Assembly (NCBI RefSeq): GCF_026340975.1
Contig: NZ_JAPEOS010000001.1
Span: forward strand, 3,629,001 to 3,693,000
Length of the DNA: 64,000 nucleotides
Direction: 5' to 3'
Source: Streptomyces sp. NBC_01214
GTDB lineage: Bacteria; Actinomycetota; Actinomycetes; Streptomycetales; Streptomycetaceae
Both the position numbers and the translations under genes were made by a program. The notes below the pieces were generated by a model. The model did no database searches and was not told the origin of the DNA. It saw only the letters and a program-made list of their open reading frames with translations. Shown piece after piece: positions 8,113-17,111 of this stretch (its first letter is position 1; each line of letters begins with the position of its first letter).

Positions 8113-11049
8113 TCACGGGCGGGTGGCGTGCTCCAGTTCGAGCAGGGCCGAGTAGTAGGTCCGCCCCGTCGCCCGGTCCATGCCCACCTCGCACATCCGG
8201 TTCGCCGACAGGTGCGCGTCGAAGGCCCGCGCCGTCACCTCCGCCGCCTCGCGCGCCGTCGCCGAGGCCGTCAGTTCCGGGTGCAGCAGTCCCCGGTCGC
8301 CCGCGAAGGCGCAGCAGCCCGCGTCGTCGGGAACCACCACCTCCTCGGCGCACGCCTCGGCGACCGCCCGCAGTCGGTCCTCGTCGCCCAAGTGCCGCAT
8401 CGAGCAGGTGGGGTGGAGCACGGCCGAGCCCACTCTGCGCCGGACCTCCAGACGCGGCAGCAGCTCCTCGGCGGCCCACGCGATCGAGTCGAGGACCCGC
8501 AGTTCCGCGTGGAGGGCACGGTTCTCCGGTGTCAGGTACGGGACCACCTCGCGCGCGATGCCCAGCGTGCAGGAGGAGGCGTCCACGACCAGCGGCAGCA
8601 GCCCGCCGGCCGTCCAGCCCCAGGCCGCCTCGACGATCCGGTTGGCCATCACCCGGGCGCCGGCCCCGTAGCCCTTGGAGTTCCAGATCGTCGCGCAACA
8701 GGTGCCGGCGACGTCGCCGGGGATCCAGACGGGCCGCCCGGCCCGCTCCGACACGGCCACGACGGCCTGGGGCAGGGAGGGGCCCGGCCGGCCCGCCGGG
8801 CCGCCGAAGATCCGGTTGACGCAGGCCGGGTAGTACACGGCCGCGGCGCCCACCCGCCGGGTCGGCGGCAGGTGACCGGCGGCGGCGCCGGGGAGCTGCG
8901 CCGACCACTGCGGAACCAGGTCCGGGCGTACGGCCCTGCGCGCGGCCCCGGTGACCGCCTCCAGTAGCCGGTCGCCGACCCGGGAGGGGATCCGGTCGGC
9001 GGCGGCCACCGTGACCCGGGCGGCGGACTCGGCGGCCCCGAACCGCCGGGCCGCCAGCGCGGCGGCGGCCTCCTCGCGGGGGCCGTGGCGGCGGTGGCGG
9101 AAGTCCTTCATCAACGCCCCGGTGTCGATGCCGACCGGGCAGGCGAGCTTGCAGGTGGAGTCGGCGGCGCAGGTGTCCACCGCGTCGTAGCCGTAGGAGG
9201 CGAGCAGTCCGTCCAACACGGGGGAGCCGGGCTGCTGGCGCAGCATCTCGCGGCGCAGCACGATGCGCTGGCGCGGAGTGGTCGTCAGGTCCCCGCTGGG
9301 GCAGGTCGGTTCGCAGAAGCCGCACTCGATGCACGGGTCGACCACCGCCTCCACCTGCGGAATGGTCTTCAGGCCGCGCAGGTGGGCCCGCGGGTCGCGG
9401 TCGAGGAGGATGCGCGGCGCGAGCACCCCCTGCGGGTCGACGAGCCGCTTGGTGCGCCACATCAGGGCCGTGGCCGCGGGGCCCCATTCCAGCTCCAGGA
9501 ACGGGGCCATGTTGCGGCCCGTGGAGTGCTCGGCCTTCAAGGAACCGTCGAACCGCTCCACGGTGAGCCGGCAGAAGGCCTCCATGAAGGCCCCGTACCG
9601 CTCGACGTCGGCGGGGTCGGCGGCGTCGAAGGCGAGCATGAAGTGCAGGTTGCCGTGGGCGGCGTGACCGGCGACGGCCGCGTCGAAACCGTGCTCCGCC
9701 TGGAGCGCGAGGAGCGCCTCGCAGGCTTCGGCCAGCCGGGACGGCGGCACCGCGAAGTCCTCGGTGATCAGGGTGGTGCCCCGGGCGCGGGCACCACCGA
9801 CGGCGGTGACGAAGGCCTTGCGGGCCCGCCAGTAGCCGCCCACGGTCTTCGGGTCGCTGGTGAAGGCGTTGGTGACCGAAGGCGCCGGGGCGACCAGGTC
9901 GAGCCCGTCGAGGAGCCGGGCGGCGCGCTGCGCGCAAGCGTCCCGGCCGGCCTCGTCCGGTGCCCGGAACTCCACGAGGAGGGCCGTGGTCTCGCGGGGC
10001 AGGTCCGCCCAGTCGGCGGGCACGCCCGCGACGCTGACCGAGGCGCGCAGGGTGTTCCCGTCCATCAGCTCGACGGCGACGGCTCCCGCCCCGTTGAAGA
10101 GGGGCACGGCCGCGGCCGCCGCGGGCAGCGAGGGGAAGAACAGCAGGGCGGAGCAGAGTTCGCGGTCCAGCGGGAGGGTGTCGAAGACGACCTCGGAGAT
10201 GAAGCCGAGGGTGCCCTCCGAGCCGACCATGAGCCCCCGCAGGACCTCGACGGGGGTGGTGCCGTCCAGGTAGGCGTCGAGGCGGTAGCCGGTGGTGTTC
10301 TTGATCTCGTACTTGGCGCGGATCCGGGCGACCAGCGCGGGATCGGCCTCGATCTCCCGCTTGATCTCCATCAGCCCGCGGCACAGGGCCGGTTCGGCAC
10401 GGGACAGCTCCTCGTCGGCCAGCGGGTCGGCGGTGTCCACGACGGTGCCGCCCGGCAGGACGAAGGTGAGGGAGGAGAGCGTGCGGTAGGAGTTGCGGGT
10501 GGTGCCCGCCGTCATGCCGGACGCGTTGTTGGCGACGACCCCGCCGAGGGTGCAGGCGATCGCGCTGGCCGGGTCGGGGCCGAGGATCCGGCCGTGCCGC
10601 GCGAGGGCCGCGTTGGCCCGGGCCACGGTGGTGCCGGGCCGGATCCGGGCCCGCCGGCCCTCCTCCAGCACCTCGATCCCGGCCCAGTGGCGGCGTACGT
10701 CGACCAGGATGTCCTCCCCCTGCGCCTGGCCGTTCAGCGAGGTCCCGGCGGCGCGGAAGACGACCTCGCGCTGCCGGCCGTGGGCGTACGAGAGCACCGC
10801 CGAGACGTCGTCGATGTCCTCGGCGATCACCACGACCTGGGGTACGAAGCGGTAGGGGGAGGCGTCGGAGGCGTAGCGGACCAGGTCGGAGACCTTCCAC
10901 AGCACCTTCTCGGGGCCGAGCAGCTCGGTCAGCTCGGTGCGCAGCGGCTCGGGCGTGCCGCCGGCCCGGTGCCCGGGGAGCCGGTCGGGGGCGGGGCCGC
11001 TGATGCTGCGGGGGCGCAGGGCACCCGGCTTCGGTTCCAGCAGCGGCAT
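8113..11049 (-). CDS. FAD-linked oxidase fused to Fe-S/CCG domain (D-lactate dehydrogenase-like)
   Basis: A 978-residue fusion of a GlcD-like half and a GlpC-like half. The N-terminal half has the PCMH FAD-binding fold (RAAGTSLNGQ, GGVVANNASG, GSEGTLG) and the FAD-linked oxidase C domain with HAAHGNLHF. The second half has two ferredoxin-type clusters (CIECGFCEPTCP near residue 571 and CAADSTCKLACP near 624) and CCG-type motifs near residues 784 and 913. This architecture matches quinone-linked D-lactate or related 2-hydroxyacid dehydrogenases feeding electrons to the membrane. The start is the ATG at 11049. The substrate is inferred only from architecture. The MarR gene upstream is transcribed in the same direction. 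Confidence 0.9.
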   Translation of the reverse strand: MPLLEPKPGALRPRSISGPAPDRLPGHRAGGTPEPLRTELTELLGPEKVLWKVSDLVRYASDASPYRFVPQVVVIAEDIDDVSAVLSYAHGRQREVVFRAAGTSLNGQAQGEDILVDVRRHWAGIEVLEEGRRARIRPGTTVARANAALARHGRILGPDPASAIACTLGGVVANNASGMTAGTTRNSYRTLSSLTFVLPGGTVVDTADPLADEELSRAEPALCRGLMEIKREIEADPALVARIRAKYEIKNTTGYRLDAYLDGTTPVEVLRGLMVGSEGTLGFISEVVFDTLPLDRELCSALLFFPSLPAAAAAVPLFNGAGAVAVELMDGNTLRASVSVAGVPADWADLPRETTALLVEFRAPDEAGRDACAQRAARLLDGLDLVAPAPSVTNAFTSDPKTVGGYWRARKAFVTAVGGARARGTTLITEDFAVPPSRLAEACEALLALQAEHGFDAAVAGHAAHGNLHFMLAFDAADPADVERYGAFMEAFCRLTVERFDGSLKAEHSTGRNMAPFLELEWGPAATALMWRTKRLVDPQGVLAPRILLDRDPRAHLRGLKTIPQVEAVVDPCIECGFCEPTCPSGDLTTTPRQRIVLRREMLRQQPGSPVLDGLLASYGYDAVDTCAADSTCKLACPVGIDTGALMKDFRHRRHGPREEAAAALAARRFGAAESAARVTVAAADRIPSRVGDRLLEAVTGAARRAVRPDLVPQWSAQLPGAAAGHLPPTRRVGAAAVYYPACVNRIFGGPAGRPGPSLPQAVVAVSERAGRPVWIPGDVAGTCCATIWNSKGYGAGARVMANRIVEAAWGWTAGGLLPLVVDASSCTLGIAREVVPYLTPENRALHAELRVLDSIAWAAEELLPRLEVRRRVGSAVLHPTCSMRHLGDEDRLRAVAEACAEEVVVPDDAGCCAFAGDRGLLHPELTASATAREAAEVTARAFDAHLSANRMCEVGMDRATGRTYYSALLELEHATRP

Positions 11050-11089
11050 CTGCGACCCCTTGCGTCGTCGAGGCCCACGGGTGGCCTAC

Positions 11090-11542
11090 TCAGCAGGTGC
11101 GCTCCGCCGGGGCGTCCGACAGGGCGTCCAACAGACCGCCGAGCACTTCGCGCTGGTCGGCGGTCAACGGAGCCAGGATCTCCTCCGCCGCGTCGGTTCG
11201 CGCGTTGCGCAGTCGGCGCAGCGTGGCGCGGCCGCTGTCGGTGAGCTCGATCCGGATGACGCGGCGGTTCGCGGGGTCCGGCGCGCGCCGTACGCACCCG
11301 GCCGCCTCCAGGCCGTCCACGAGGGTGGTCACCGCGCGCGGCACGACTTCCAGGCGGGCGGCGAGATCCGCCATACGGGGTGCCTGCTCGCCCTCGTAGT
11401 GCGAGACGAGGCGCAGCAAACGACTCTGGGCGGGAGTGATCCCGAGCGGCACCATGTGGCGCTTCTGGATCCGGTGCAGCCTGCGCGTCAGGCGCAGGAG
11501 CTGTTCGGCGAGGAGGCGATCGGTGTCGGAGGCGGAGCTCAT
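11090..11542 (-). CDS. MarR-family transcriptional regulator
   Basis: A 150-residue winged-helix protein with ITPAQSRLLRLV, the recognition region MADLAARLEVVPRAVTTLVDGLE, and the beta-wing DPANRRVIRIELTDSGR. MarR proteins bind palindromic operators as dimers and usually release on ligand binding. It is divergent from an ABC exporter gene, and a strong palindrome lies in the shared promoter region. The simplest reading is a repressor of the exporter and of itself. It also lies just upstream of the D-lactate-dehydrogenase-like gene on the same strand and may share transcription with it. Confidence 0.93.
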   Translation of the reverse strand: MSSASDTDRLLAEQLLRLTRRLHRIQKRHMVPLGITPAQSRLLRLVSHYEGEQAPRMADLAARLEVVPRAVTTLVDGLEAAGCVRRAPDPANRRVIRIELTDSGRATLRRLRNARTDAAEEILAPLTADQREVLGGLLDALSDAPAERTC

Positions 11543-11573
11543 GCGGGAACAATATCAGGATGCCGTTCATTGT

Positions 11574-11600
11574 GAGCATAGGTAACAATGACCTATGCTC
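11574..11600. promoter_or_regulatory. Palindromic operator, probable MarR binding site
   Basis: Arms GAGCATAGGT and ACCTATGCTC are perfectly complementary around a 7-base centre. The symmetry extends outward (CATTG on the left, CAATG on the right) with one extra base on the left. The site lies about 30 bases upstream of the marR start and about 120 bases upstream of the exporter start, suitable for dual control. Confidence 0.75.
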
Positions 11601-11646
11601 CAATGGCCCCGAATTCGCCGAAGGGGACATCGCGAGGACCTCGACC

Positions 11647-11706
11647 CTGACCGCTGACCCCTGACCCCTGACCCCTGACCCAGACCCAGACCCCTGACCC
11701 AGACCC
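11647..11706. repeat. Tandem CCTGACC/CAGACCC heptamers in exporter leader
   Basis: At least seven imperfect 6-7 base units (ctgacccctgacccctgac and variants with cagaccc) occupy the leader between the palindrome and the exporter start. Copy number could vary by slippage. No binding protein is suggested. Confidence 0.75.
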
Positions 11707-11720
11707 CCGAGAGGGTGCCC

Positions 11721-13583
11721 ATGCCGCACGACGAACCGAAGTGGATCCCATCGAAAGACCCCCTCGACCCCGCCCGTCCCGCCCCGGCGGAGCAGCCGCG
11801 CGAGCTGCGCCGCATCGTGGGACTGTTCCGGCCCTACCGCGGCCGGCTCGCCGTCGTCGGCCTGCTGGTCGGCGCCTCCTCGCTGGTCGGCGTCGCCTCC
11901 CCGTTCATGCTCCGGGAGATACTCGACGTCGCGATCCCGCAGGGCCGCACCGGGCTGCTCAGCCTGCTCGCGCTCGGCATGATCCTCACCGCCGTCGTCA
12001 CCAGCGTCTTCGGCGTGCTCCAGACCCTGATCTCCACCACCGTCGGCCAGCGCGTCATGCACGACCTGCGCACCGCCGTCTACGCACAGCTCCAGCGGAT
12101 GCCGCTGGCCTTCTTCACCCGGACCCGCACCGGAGAGGTGCAGTCCCGCATCGCCAACGACATCGGCGGCATGCAGGCCACCGTCACTTCCACCGCGACC
12201 TCGCTCGTCTCGAACCTGACGGCCGTCATCGCCTCCGTGGTCGCCATGCTCGCGCTCGACTGGCGGCTCACCCTCGTCTCGCTCCTCCTGCTCCCCGTCT
12301 TCGTGTGGATCAGCCGGCGGGTCGGCCGGGAGCGCAAGAAGATCACCATGAAGCGGCAGAAGCAGATGGCCGCCATGGCCGCGACGGTCACCGAGTCGCT
12401 CTCGGTGAGCGGCATCCTGCTCGGCCGCACCATGGGCCGCTCCGAGTCCCTCACCTCCGCCTTCTCCGCCGAGTCCGAGAAGCTCGTCGCTCTGGAAGTG
12501 CGCTCCAGCATGGCCGGGCGCTGGCGGATGTCCACGATCGGCATCGTCATGGCTGCGATGCCCGCCCTCATCTACTGGGCCGCCGGCATCGCCCTCCAGA
12601 CGGGCGCCCCCTCGCTCTCCGTCGGCACCCTCGTCGCCTTCGTCACGCTCCAGCAGGGACTGTTCCGGCCCGCCGTGAGCCTGCTGTCGACGGGCGTGCA
12701 GATACAGACCTCACTCGCACTGTTCGCCCGCATCTTCGAGTACCTCGACCTTCCGGTGGACATCACCGAGCGCGCGGACGCGGTGCGGCTGGACCGGGCC
12801 AAGGGCGAGGTCACCCTGGAGGACGTGCACTTCACGTACGACGCCAAGAACGGTCCGACCCTCTCGGGGATCGACATCACCGTTCCGGCCGGCGGGTCCC
12901 TCGCCGTCGTCGGCCCGACCGGCTCCGGCAAGAGCACCCTCAGCTACCTGGTGCCCCGGCTCTACGACGTCACCGGCGGACGGGTCGCCCTGGACGGGGT
13001 GGACGTGCGCGACCTCGACTTCGACTCCCTGGCCCGCTCGATCGGCGTGGTCTCCCAGGAGACCTACCTCTTCCACGCCTCGGTCGCCGACAACCTGCGC
13101 TTCGCCAAGCCGGACGCCACCGACGAGGAGATCGCCGAGGCGGCCCGCGCGGCCCAGATCCACGACCACATCGCCTCCCTGCCCGACGGGTACGACACCC
13201 TGGTCGGCGAGCGGGGCTACCGGTTCTCCGGAGGCGAGAAGCAGCGCTTGGCCATCGCCCGCACCATCCTGCGGGATCCACCGGTGCTGATCCTCGACGA
13301 GGCCACCAGCGCCCTGGACACCCGTACCGAGCACGCCGTCCAGCGGGCCATCGACGACCTCTCCGCGGGGCGTACGACCATCACCATCGCGCACCGCCTC
13401 TCCACCGTCCGCGACGCCGACCAGATCGTGGTCCTGGACGCCGGGCGCATCGCCGAGCGCGGCACCCATGAGGAGCTGCTCAAGAGGGACGGCCGGTACG
13501 CGGCCCTGGTCCGCCGGGACCGGGACGCCGCCCTCACGCCCGAACCGCCCGAGGGCGTCCAGCTGGCTCCGGTAAATGTGTGA
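11721..13583 (+). CDS. ABC exporter (homodimer type), MarR-linked
   Basis: A 620-residue half-transporter with six predicted membrane segments and a complete ATPase domain: Walker A GPTGSGKS, Q-loop VSQETYLF, signature FSGGEKQR, Walker B LILDEATS, and H-loop IAHRLS. All motifs are intact, so it can work as a homodimer. I choose the ATG at 11721 over the GTG six bases upstream because GAGAGGG then sits 5 bases before the start. It faces the marR gene, which suggests inducible efflux of a drug-like compound. Substrate unknown. Confidence 0.9.
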   Translation: MPHDEPKWIPSKDPLDPARPAPAEQPRELRRIVGLFRPYRGRLAVVGLLVGASSLVGVASPFMLREILDVAIPQGRTGLLSLLALGMILTAVVTSVFGVLQTLISTTVGQRVMHDLRTAVYAQLQRMPLAFFTRTRTGEVQSRIANDIGGMQATVTSTATSLVSNLTAVIASVVAMLALDWRLTLVSLLLLPVFVWISRRVGRERKKITMKRQKQMAAMAATVTESLSVSGILLGRTMGRSESLTSAFSAESEKLVALEVRSSMAGRWRMSTIGIVMAAMPALIYWAAGIALQTGAPSLSVGTLVAFVTLQQGLFRPAVSLLSTGVQIQTSLALFARIFEYLDLPVDITERADAVRLDRAKGEVTLEDVHFTYDAKNGPTLSGIDITVPAGGSLAVVGPTGSGKSTLSYLVPRLYDVTGGRVALDGVDVRDLDFDSLARSIGVVSQETYLFHASVADNLRFAKPDATDEEIAEAARAAQIHDHIASLPDGYDTLVGERGYRFSGGEKQRLAIARTILRDPPVLILDEATSALDTRTEHAVQRAIDDLSAGRTTITIAHRLSTVRDADQIVVLDAGRIAERGTHEELLKRDGRYAALVRRDRDAALTPEPPEGVQLAPVNV

Positions 13584-13646
13584 CCGTACGACCGGCGCAC
13601 GGGTCGGGTGCCGGACATGCAATGAATCGCGGGTTAGCGTTCCCGC

Positions 13647-14510
13647 ATGCGCCATGAGTACCGGCCGCCGCAACGCCGTTCCCGGCTGACCCGCCGGGGC
13701 CGGCTGGCGCTCTTCCTCGGCACGCTGCTCGCCCTCGGTGCGAGCGCCCTGATCCCGATGCTGCGCGGTGGCGAAGTGCCGGAGACGCCGCGCCGACTGC
13801 TGATCCCCGAGGGTTGGCGGGCCGCGCAGGTGTACGCCGCGGTCGACCGCGAGCTGAAGCTCCCGCCGGGATCCACGAAGGCGGCGGTGACCACCGCCGG
13901 GCTGGCCCTGCCCGCGGAGGCCAAGGGCAATCCGGAGGGCTACCTCTTCCCGGCGACGTACCCGGTGACCTCGAAGTCCACCCCGGCCATCCTCCTCGCG
14001 CACATGGTGCGGACGGCGAACCAGAAGCTCGCCACCCAGGCCGTCGTGGACGGCGGCAAGGCCCACGGGATGACCCCGTACCAGACGGCCACCCTGGCCA
14101 GCATCATCGAGGCGGAGGCCGAAGGCCGCGCCGACATGGGCAAGGTCGCGCGGGTGGTGCACAACCGGCTGGCGAGGTCGATGCCGCTCCAGATGGACTC
14201 CACCATCAACTACGCGCTGAACCGCGGCACGGTGGACACCAAGCTGAGCGACACCCGGATCGACAGCCCCTTCAACACCTACGCACGCCAGGGACTGCCG
14301 CCCGCGCCGATCGACAGCCCGGGACTGCAGGCGTTGGCAGCCGCGGTCGCCCCGACGCCCGGCGACTGGTTGTTCTTCGTCACCGTCAAGCCGGGGGACA
14401 CCCGTTTCTCGGCGACGTACGAGGAACACAGGAAGCACGTCGCGGAGTTCAACCGGATCCGCGCGGGCGCCGGCTCCCGCACGGGTCGGGCCGGTCCCGC
14501 CGGGAAATGA
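13647..14510 (+). CDS. mltG: Endolytic transglycosylase MltG (YceG-like)
   Basis: A 287-residue protein with a short basic N-terminus, one membrane segment (LALFLGTLLALGASALIPML) and an extracytoplasmic YceG domain. Key segments are LASIIEAEA with the expected catalytic Glu, VHNRL, LQMDSTINYAL and NTYARQGLPPAPIDSPG. MltG cleaves nascent peptidoglycan strands and may terminate glycan polymerisation at the outer face of the membrane. This copy is shorter than many MltG proteins because the linker before the catalytic domain is short. It is not in the usual ruvX/aroE neighbourhood, so it may be a paralogue. Confidence 0.88.
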   Translation: MRHEYRPPQRRSRLTRRGRLALFLGTLLALGASALIPMLRGGEVPETPRRLLIPEGWRAAQVYAAVDRELKLPPGSTKAAVTTAGLALPAEAKGNPEGYLFPATYPVTSKSTPAILLAHMVRTANQKLATQAVVDGGKAHGMTPYQTATLASIIEAEAEGRADMGKVARVVHNRLARSMPLQMDSTINYALNRGTVDTKLSDTRIDSPFNTYARQGLPPAPIDSPGLQALAAAVAPTPGDWLFFVTVKPGDTRFSATYEEHRKHVAEFNRIRAGAGSRTGRAGPAGK

Positions 14511-14579
14511 GGGGCGGTGGGCGCGGCAGCGGTTCTACGATCGGCGGCCTGCCGAGCGAGTGGACCGAGGGGGCGAACG

Positions 14580-15107
14580 GTGAAATGGCCGTGGAGAGCG
14601 AAGACGAACGCTGAAGCGAAGGCCGATGGGAGCGCGGAAGCGGTCGACGGGCCGGCCTTCGATACGGAGTCGATCGGCAAGCGCATCCAGGCGCGCTTGG
14701 ACGCGGACGCGAGGGCGGCTGCGGCCGCCGAGCGGGCAGGGTACGAGCGGATGGTCGAACACTGGGGCAGCAGGGTGGTCGAGTGGCGCGGCTGGCTGGC
14801 CCGTTCCCCCGTCGGAGTGGACCTGCTCCACTGGTGGTACGACGAGGCCGAACTGACCGCCCTGGTCGGTGAGGAACGGTACGTGGAACGCCTGGGAGAG
14901 CTGCTCTCGCAGGCAGCGGCGCGCGACGTCGCGGCGATGGGGATCGGTTGCACCCGGCGTGTCGACCGGGCCTGCCGCTTCGCCGGGACCTGCAGTCAGG
15001 ACCCCGTCGTACCGCCGGGCGAGAAACTCGCGAGCTATCGGCACGGGGGATACCCGGGGCGTGCAGCAGCTTCATGGACTGCTCGTCCCCGCACGAGATC
15101 GACGTGA
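14580..15107 (+). CDS. Hypothetical protein, probable 5' part of a frameshifted gene
   Basis: A GTG start preceded by GAGGGGG gives a 175-residue protein beginning with a charged Ala-rich helix, then a soluble segment (VEHWGSRVVEWRGWLARSPVGVDLLHWWYDEAEL). Third-position GC is high until about 15,050 and then collapses (CGT GCA GCA GCT TCA), while the neighbouring frame becomes strongly coding. A single-base indel in the G-runs at 15,045 to 15,060 would join this to the next entry as one protein of about 314 residues. I do not recognise the family. Confidence 0.55.
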   Translation: MKWPWRAKTNAEAKADGSAEAVDGPAFDTESIGKRIQARLDADARAAAAAERAGYERMVEHWGSRVVEWRGWLARSPVGVDLLHWWYDEAELTALVGEERYVERLGELLSQAAARDVAAMGIGCTRRVDRACRFAGTCSQDPVVPPGEKLASYRHGGYPGRAAASWTARPRTRST

Positions 15108-15523
15108 CCTTCGCCGACGGCGACGACCACCGGTCGGTGCTCCTTTTCCGCGACCATCCGGGCAAGGCCCGGCTCTGGGTGGACGGCGTGCGCGTGGGCG
15201 AGGGCGAATGGCTGGACAAGGGCGGCATCTGGGTCGAGGACCGCTACTTCACGATCCAGATCGACGGCCCTAAGGACCACCCGGAGCAGGGGCTCGGCGA
15301 TATGGGCCGCCAGCTCCACGCCATCGTGTCGCTCCTGATCCACGACGCGGAGCGGGGCACCACGCGCATCCTCGTCCCGGAGGCCACCGAGAGCTGGACC
15401 GATCCGGCTCTGGAGGTGCGGGACGGGACGGGTCGGGTGTACTCGACCCGGGAGGCACGCGCGGCCGGCGGCACCCCGGACCGGATCATCCCCCTCGACG
15501 AACCCGAGGCCCGGGCAGGCTGA
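15074..15523 (+). CDS. Hypothetical protein, probable 3' part of the same frameshifted gene
   Basis: This frame has typical Streptomyces codon use from about 15,060 and encodes a beta-rich soluble domain (HEIDVTFADGDDHRSVLLF, RLWVDGVRVGEGEW, GIWVEDRYFTIQ). The ATG at 15074 has no good ribosome site and overlaps the preceding frame, which supports a single broken gene rather than two real ones. A sequencing error is equally possible. Function unknown. Confidence 0.5.
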   Translation: MDCSSPHEIDVTFADGDDHRSVLLFRDHPGKARLWVDGVRVGEGEWLDKGGIWVEDRYFTIQIDGPKDHPEQGLGDMGRQLHAIVSLLIHDAERGTTRILVPEATESWTDPALEVRDGTGRVYSTREARAAGGTPDRIIPLDEPEARAG

Positions 15524-15538
15524 GGCCCGCCGACGGGC

Positions 15539-16699
15539 TCAGGCCGCCGGGCCGGGGCCGGGCAGGGGGCCGGGGACAGGTACGGGGACCGGGACCGGGA
15601 CGCCGGCCCGCTCGCGGGCCAGGAGCCGGCCGATCTCGCGGACCGCGGCGCCGCCCGCGCGGTTGGCGCCGATGGTCGACGCCGACGGGCCGTAGCCCAC
15701 CAGGTGGATCCGCTCGTCGCGCACGGCCCGGGTCCCCTCGACCCGGATGCCCCCGCCCGGCTCGCGCAGGCGCAGGGGGGCGAGGTGGTCGACGGCCGCC
15801 CGGAAGCCGGTGGCCCACAGGATGACGTCCGCGTCCACGCGGCTCCCGTCGGCCCAGACGGCGCCCGTGGCGGTAATCCGGTCGAAGACGGGCCGCCGGG
15901 CCAGCACGCCCGAGGCCAGACCGGCCCGGACGGCGTCGTTCAGCGGGAGTCCCGTCACACTGACCACGCTCTGCGGCGGCAGTCCCCGGCGCACCCGCTC
16001 GTCGACCAGGGCCACCGCGGCCCGGCCCTCGGCCTCGCCGAAGCCGCCGTCGCGGAAGACCGGGGGCCGCCGGGTCACCCAGGTGGTCCCCGCCGCCACC
16101 TCGGAGATCTCCAGCAGGTGCTGCACGGCCGAGGTGCCGCCGCCGACGACGATCACCCGCGCCCCCGCGAACTCCTGCGGCCCCGGATAGTTCGCAGTGT
16201 GCAGCTGGCGGCCGCGGAAGGTCTCCTGACCCGGGTAGCGCGGCCAGAACGGCCGGTCCCAGGTCCCGGTGGCGTTGACCAGGGCCCGGGCCGACCAGAT
16301 GCCCGCCGAGGTCTCCACGCGCAGCCGCCCCGCGTCCCCCTCGCGTACGGCGGACACGTCCACGGGCCGGCGTACGCGCAGGTCGAAGCGGTCCTCGTAG
16401 GCGGCGAAGTACTCCCCGATGACCTGCGACGACGGCCGCAGCGGGTCGGCGTCGGTCAGCTCCATGCCGGGCAGGGCGTGCATGCCGTGGACCTTGCCGT
16501 AGGTGAGCGAGGGCCAGCGGAACTGCCAGGCCCCGCCCGGGCGGGGTGCGTGGTCGAGGACCACGTGGTCGAGCCCCGCCCGCGCCAGGTGGTAGGCGCT
16601 GGACAGGCCGGCCTGCCCGGCGCCGATGACCACCACGTCCACGTCCACCGGCCCGTCCACGTCCACCGGGCCGTCCGCGCCCCGCATCATGTCGTTCAC
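15539..16699 (-). CDS. Flavin-dependent monooxygenase / CzcO-like NAD(P)-FAD oxidoreductase
   Basis: A 386-residue two-dinucleotide-binding-domain flavoprotein. The FAD motif is VIGAGQAGLS near residue 24, followed by PGGAWQFRWPSL, and the NADPH motif is VVGGGTSAVQ. ATG appears in ILWATGF near the C-terminus. These fit the class B monooxygenase/CzcO group that hydroxylates or oxidises small molecules. The N-terminus contains a duplicated DVDGPV segment, and the C-terminus ends in an unusual VPVPVPVPGPLPGPGP tail, both from local DNA repeats. Substrate unknown; not obviously part of the NRPS cluster, which begins 9 kb away. Confidence 0.85.
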   Translation of the reverse strand: MNDMMRGADGPVDVDGPVDVDVVVIGAGQAGLSSAYHLARAGLDHVVLDHAPRPGGAWQFRWPSLTYGKVHGMHALPGMELTDADPLRPSSQVIGEYFAAYEDRFDLRVRRPVDVSAVREGDAGRLRVETSAGIWSARALVNATGTWDRPFWPRYPGQETFRGRQLHTANYPGPQEFAGARVIVVGGGTSAVQHLLEISEVAAGTTWVTRRPPVFRDGGFGEAEGRAAVALVDERVRRGLPPQSVVSVTGLPLNDAVRAGLASGVLARRPVFDRITATGAVWADGSRVDADVILWATGFRAAVDHLAPLRLREPGGGIRVEGTRAVRDERIHLVGYGPSASTIGANRAGGAAVREIGRLLARERAGVPVPVPVPVPGPLPGPGPAA

Positions 16700-16738
16700 G
16701 GTTCTACTAACTTGCGGCGGGCGGCGGATCTTCCCGGG

Positions 16739-16892
16739 CTACGACGCCAGCAGGCCGCGCGGGGCCAGCTCCGGGGCCACCCCCTCGCGCGCCTGCTTCA
16801 TCAGGAAGCCGATCCCGGCGTCGGCGTTGAGGGACTCCCCGAAGACCAGGGCCAGCCGGGCGGTCGCGAGCGAGTGCCAGTCCGAGGGCCAC
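16739..16892 (-). pseudogene. Remnant of an unidentified gene
   Basis: In the 410 bases between the monooxygenase and P450 genes, the reverse strand shows a short coding-like tail (ALVFGESLNADAGIGFLMK and onward to a TAG stop) with no start or upstream continuation in the same frame. A second frame upstream (starting near 16,997) may be another piece. It looks like gene debris; the family was not recognised. Nothing else was seen in this gap. Confidence 0.35.
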
Positions 16893-17111
16893 GCGCTGCA
16901 GGGACACGGCCATCGCCCCGTGCGGCGTCCCGTCCGCGATCAGATCTGCCCCGGCAGAGGCGATGGTGGACGGCGGTGCGAGCGTGTCGATCGGCAAGCA
17001 TGGCTGAAGGCAACATGCGGCGAAACCAAGCCACCTGGCTCGGGCGGGCTCGACGGTGTCTCGTGTGCTGGACGCGCCGTCTCGAAATCAGGGTTCAGCC
17101 CCTCCGGTGAT

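Noticed and set aside
11647..11706. Possible CRISPR-like array
   Set aside because: Units are 6-7 bases without spacers; this is a simple tandem repeat.
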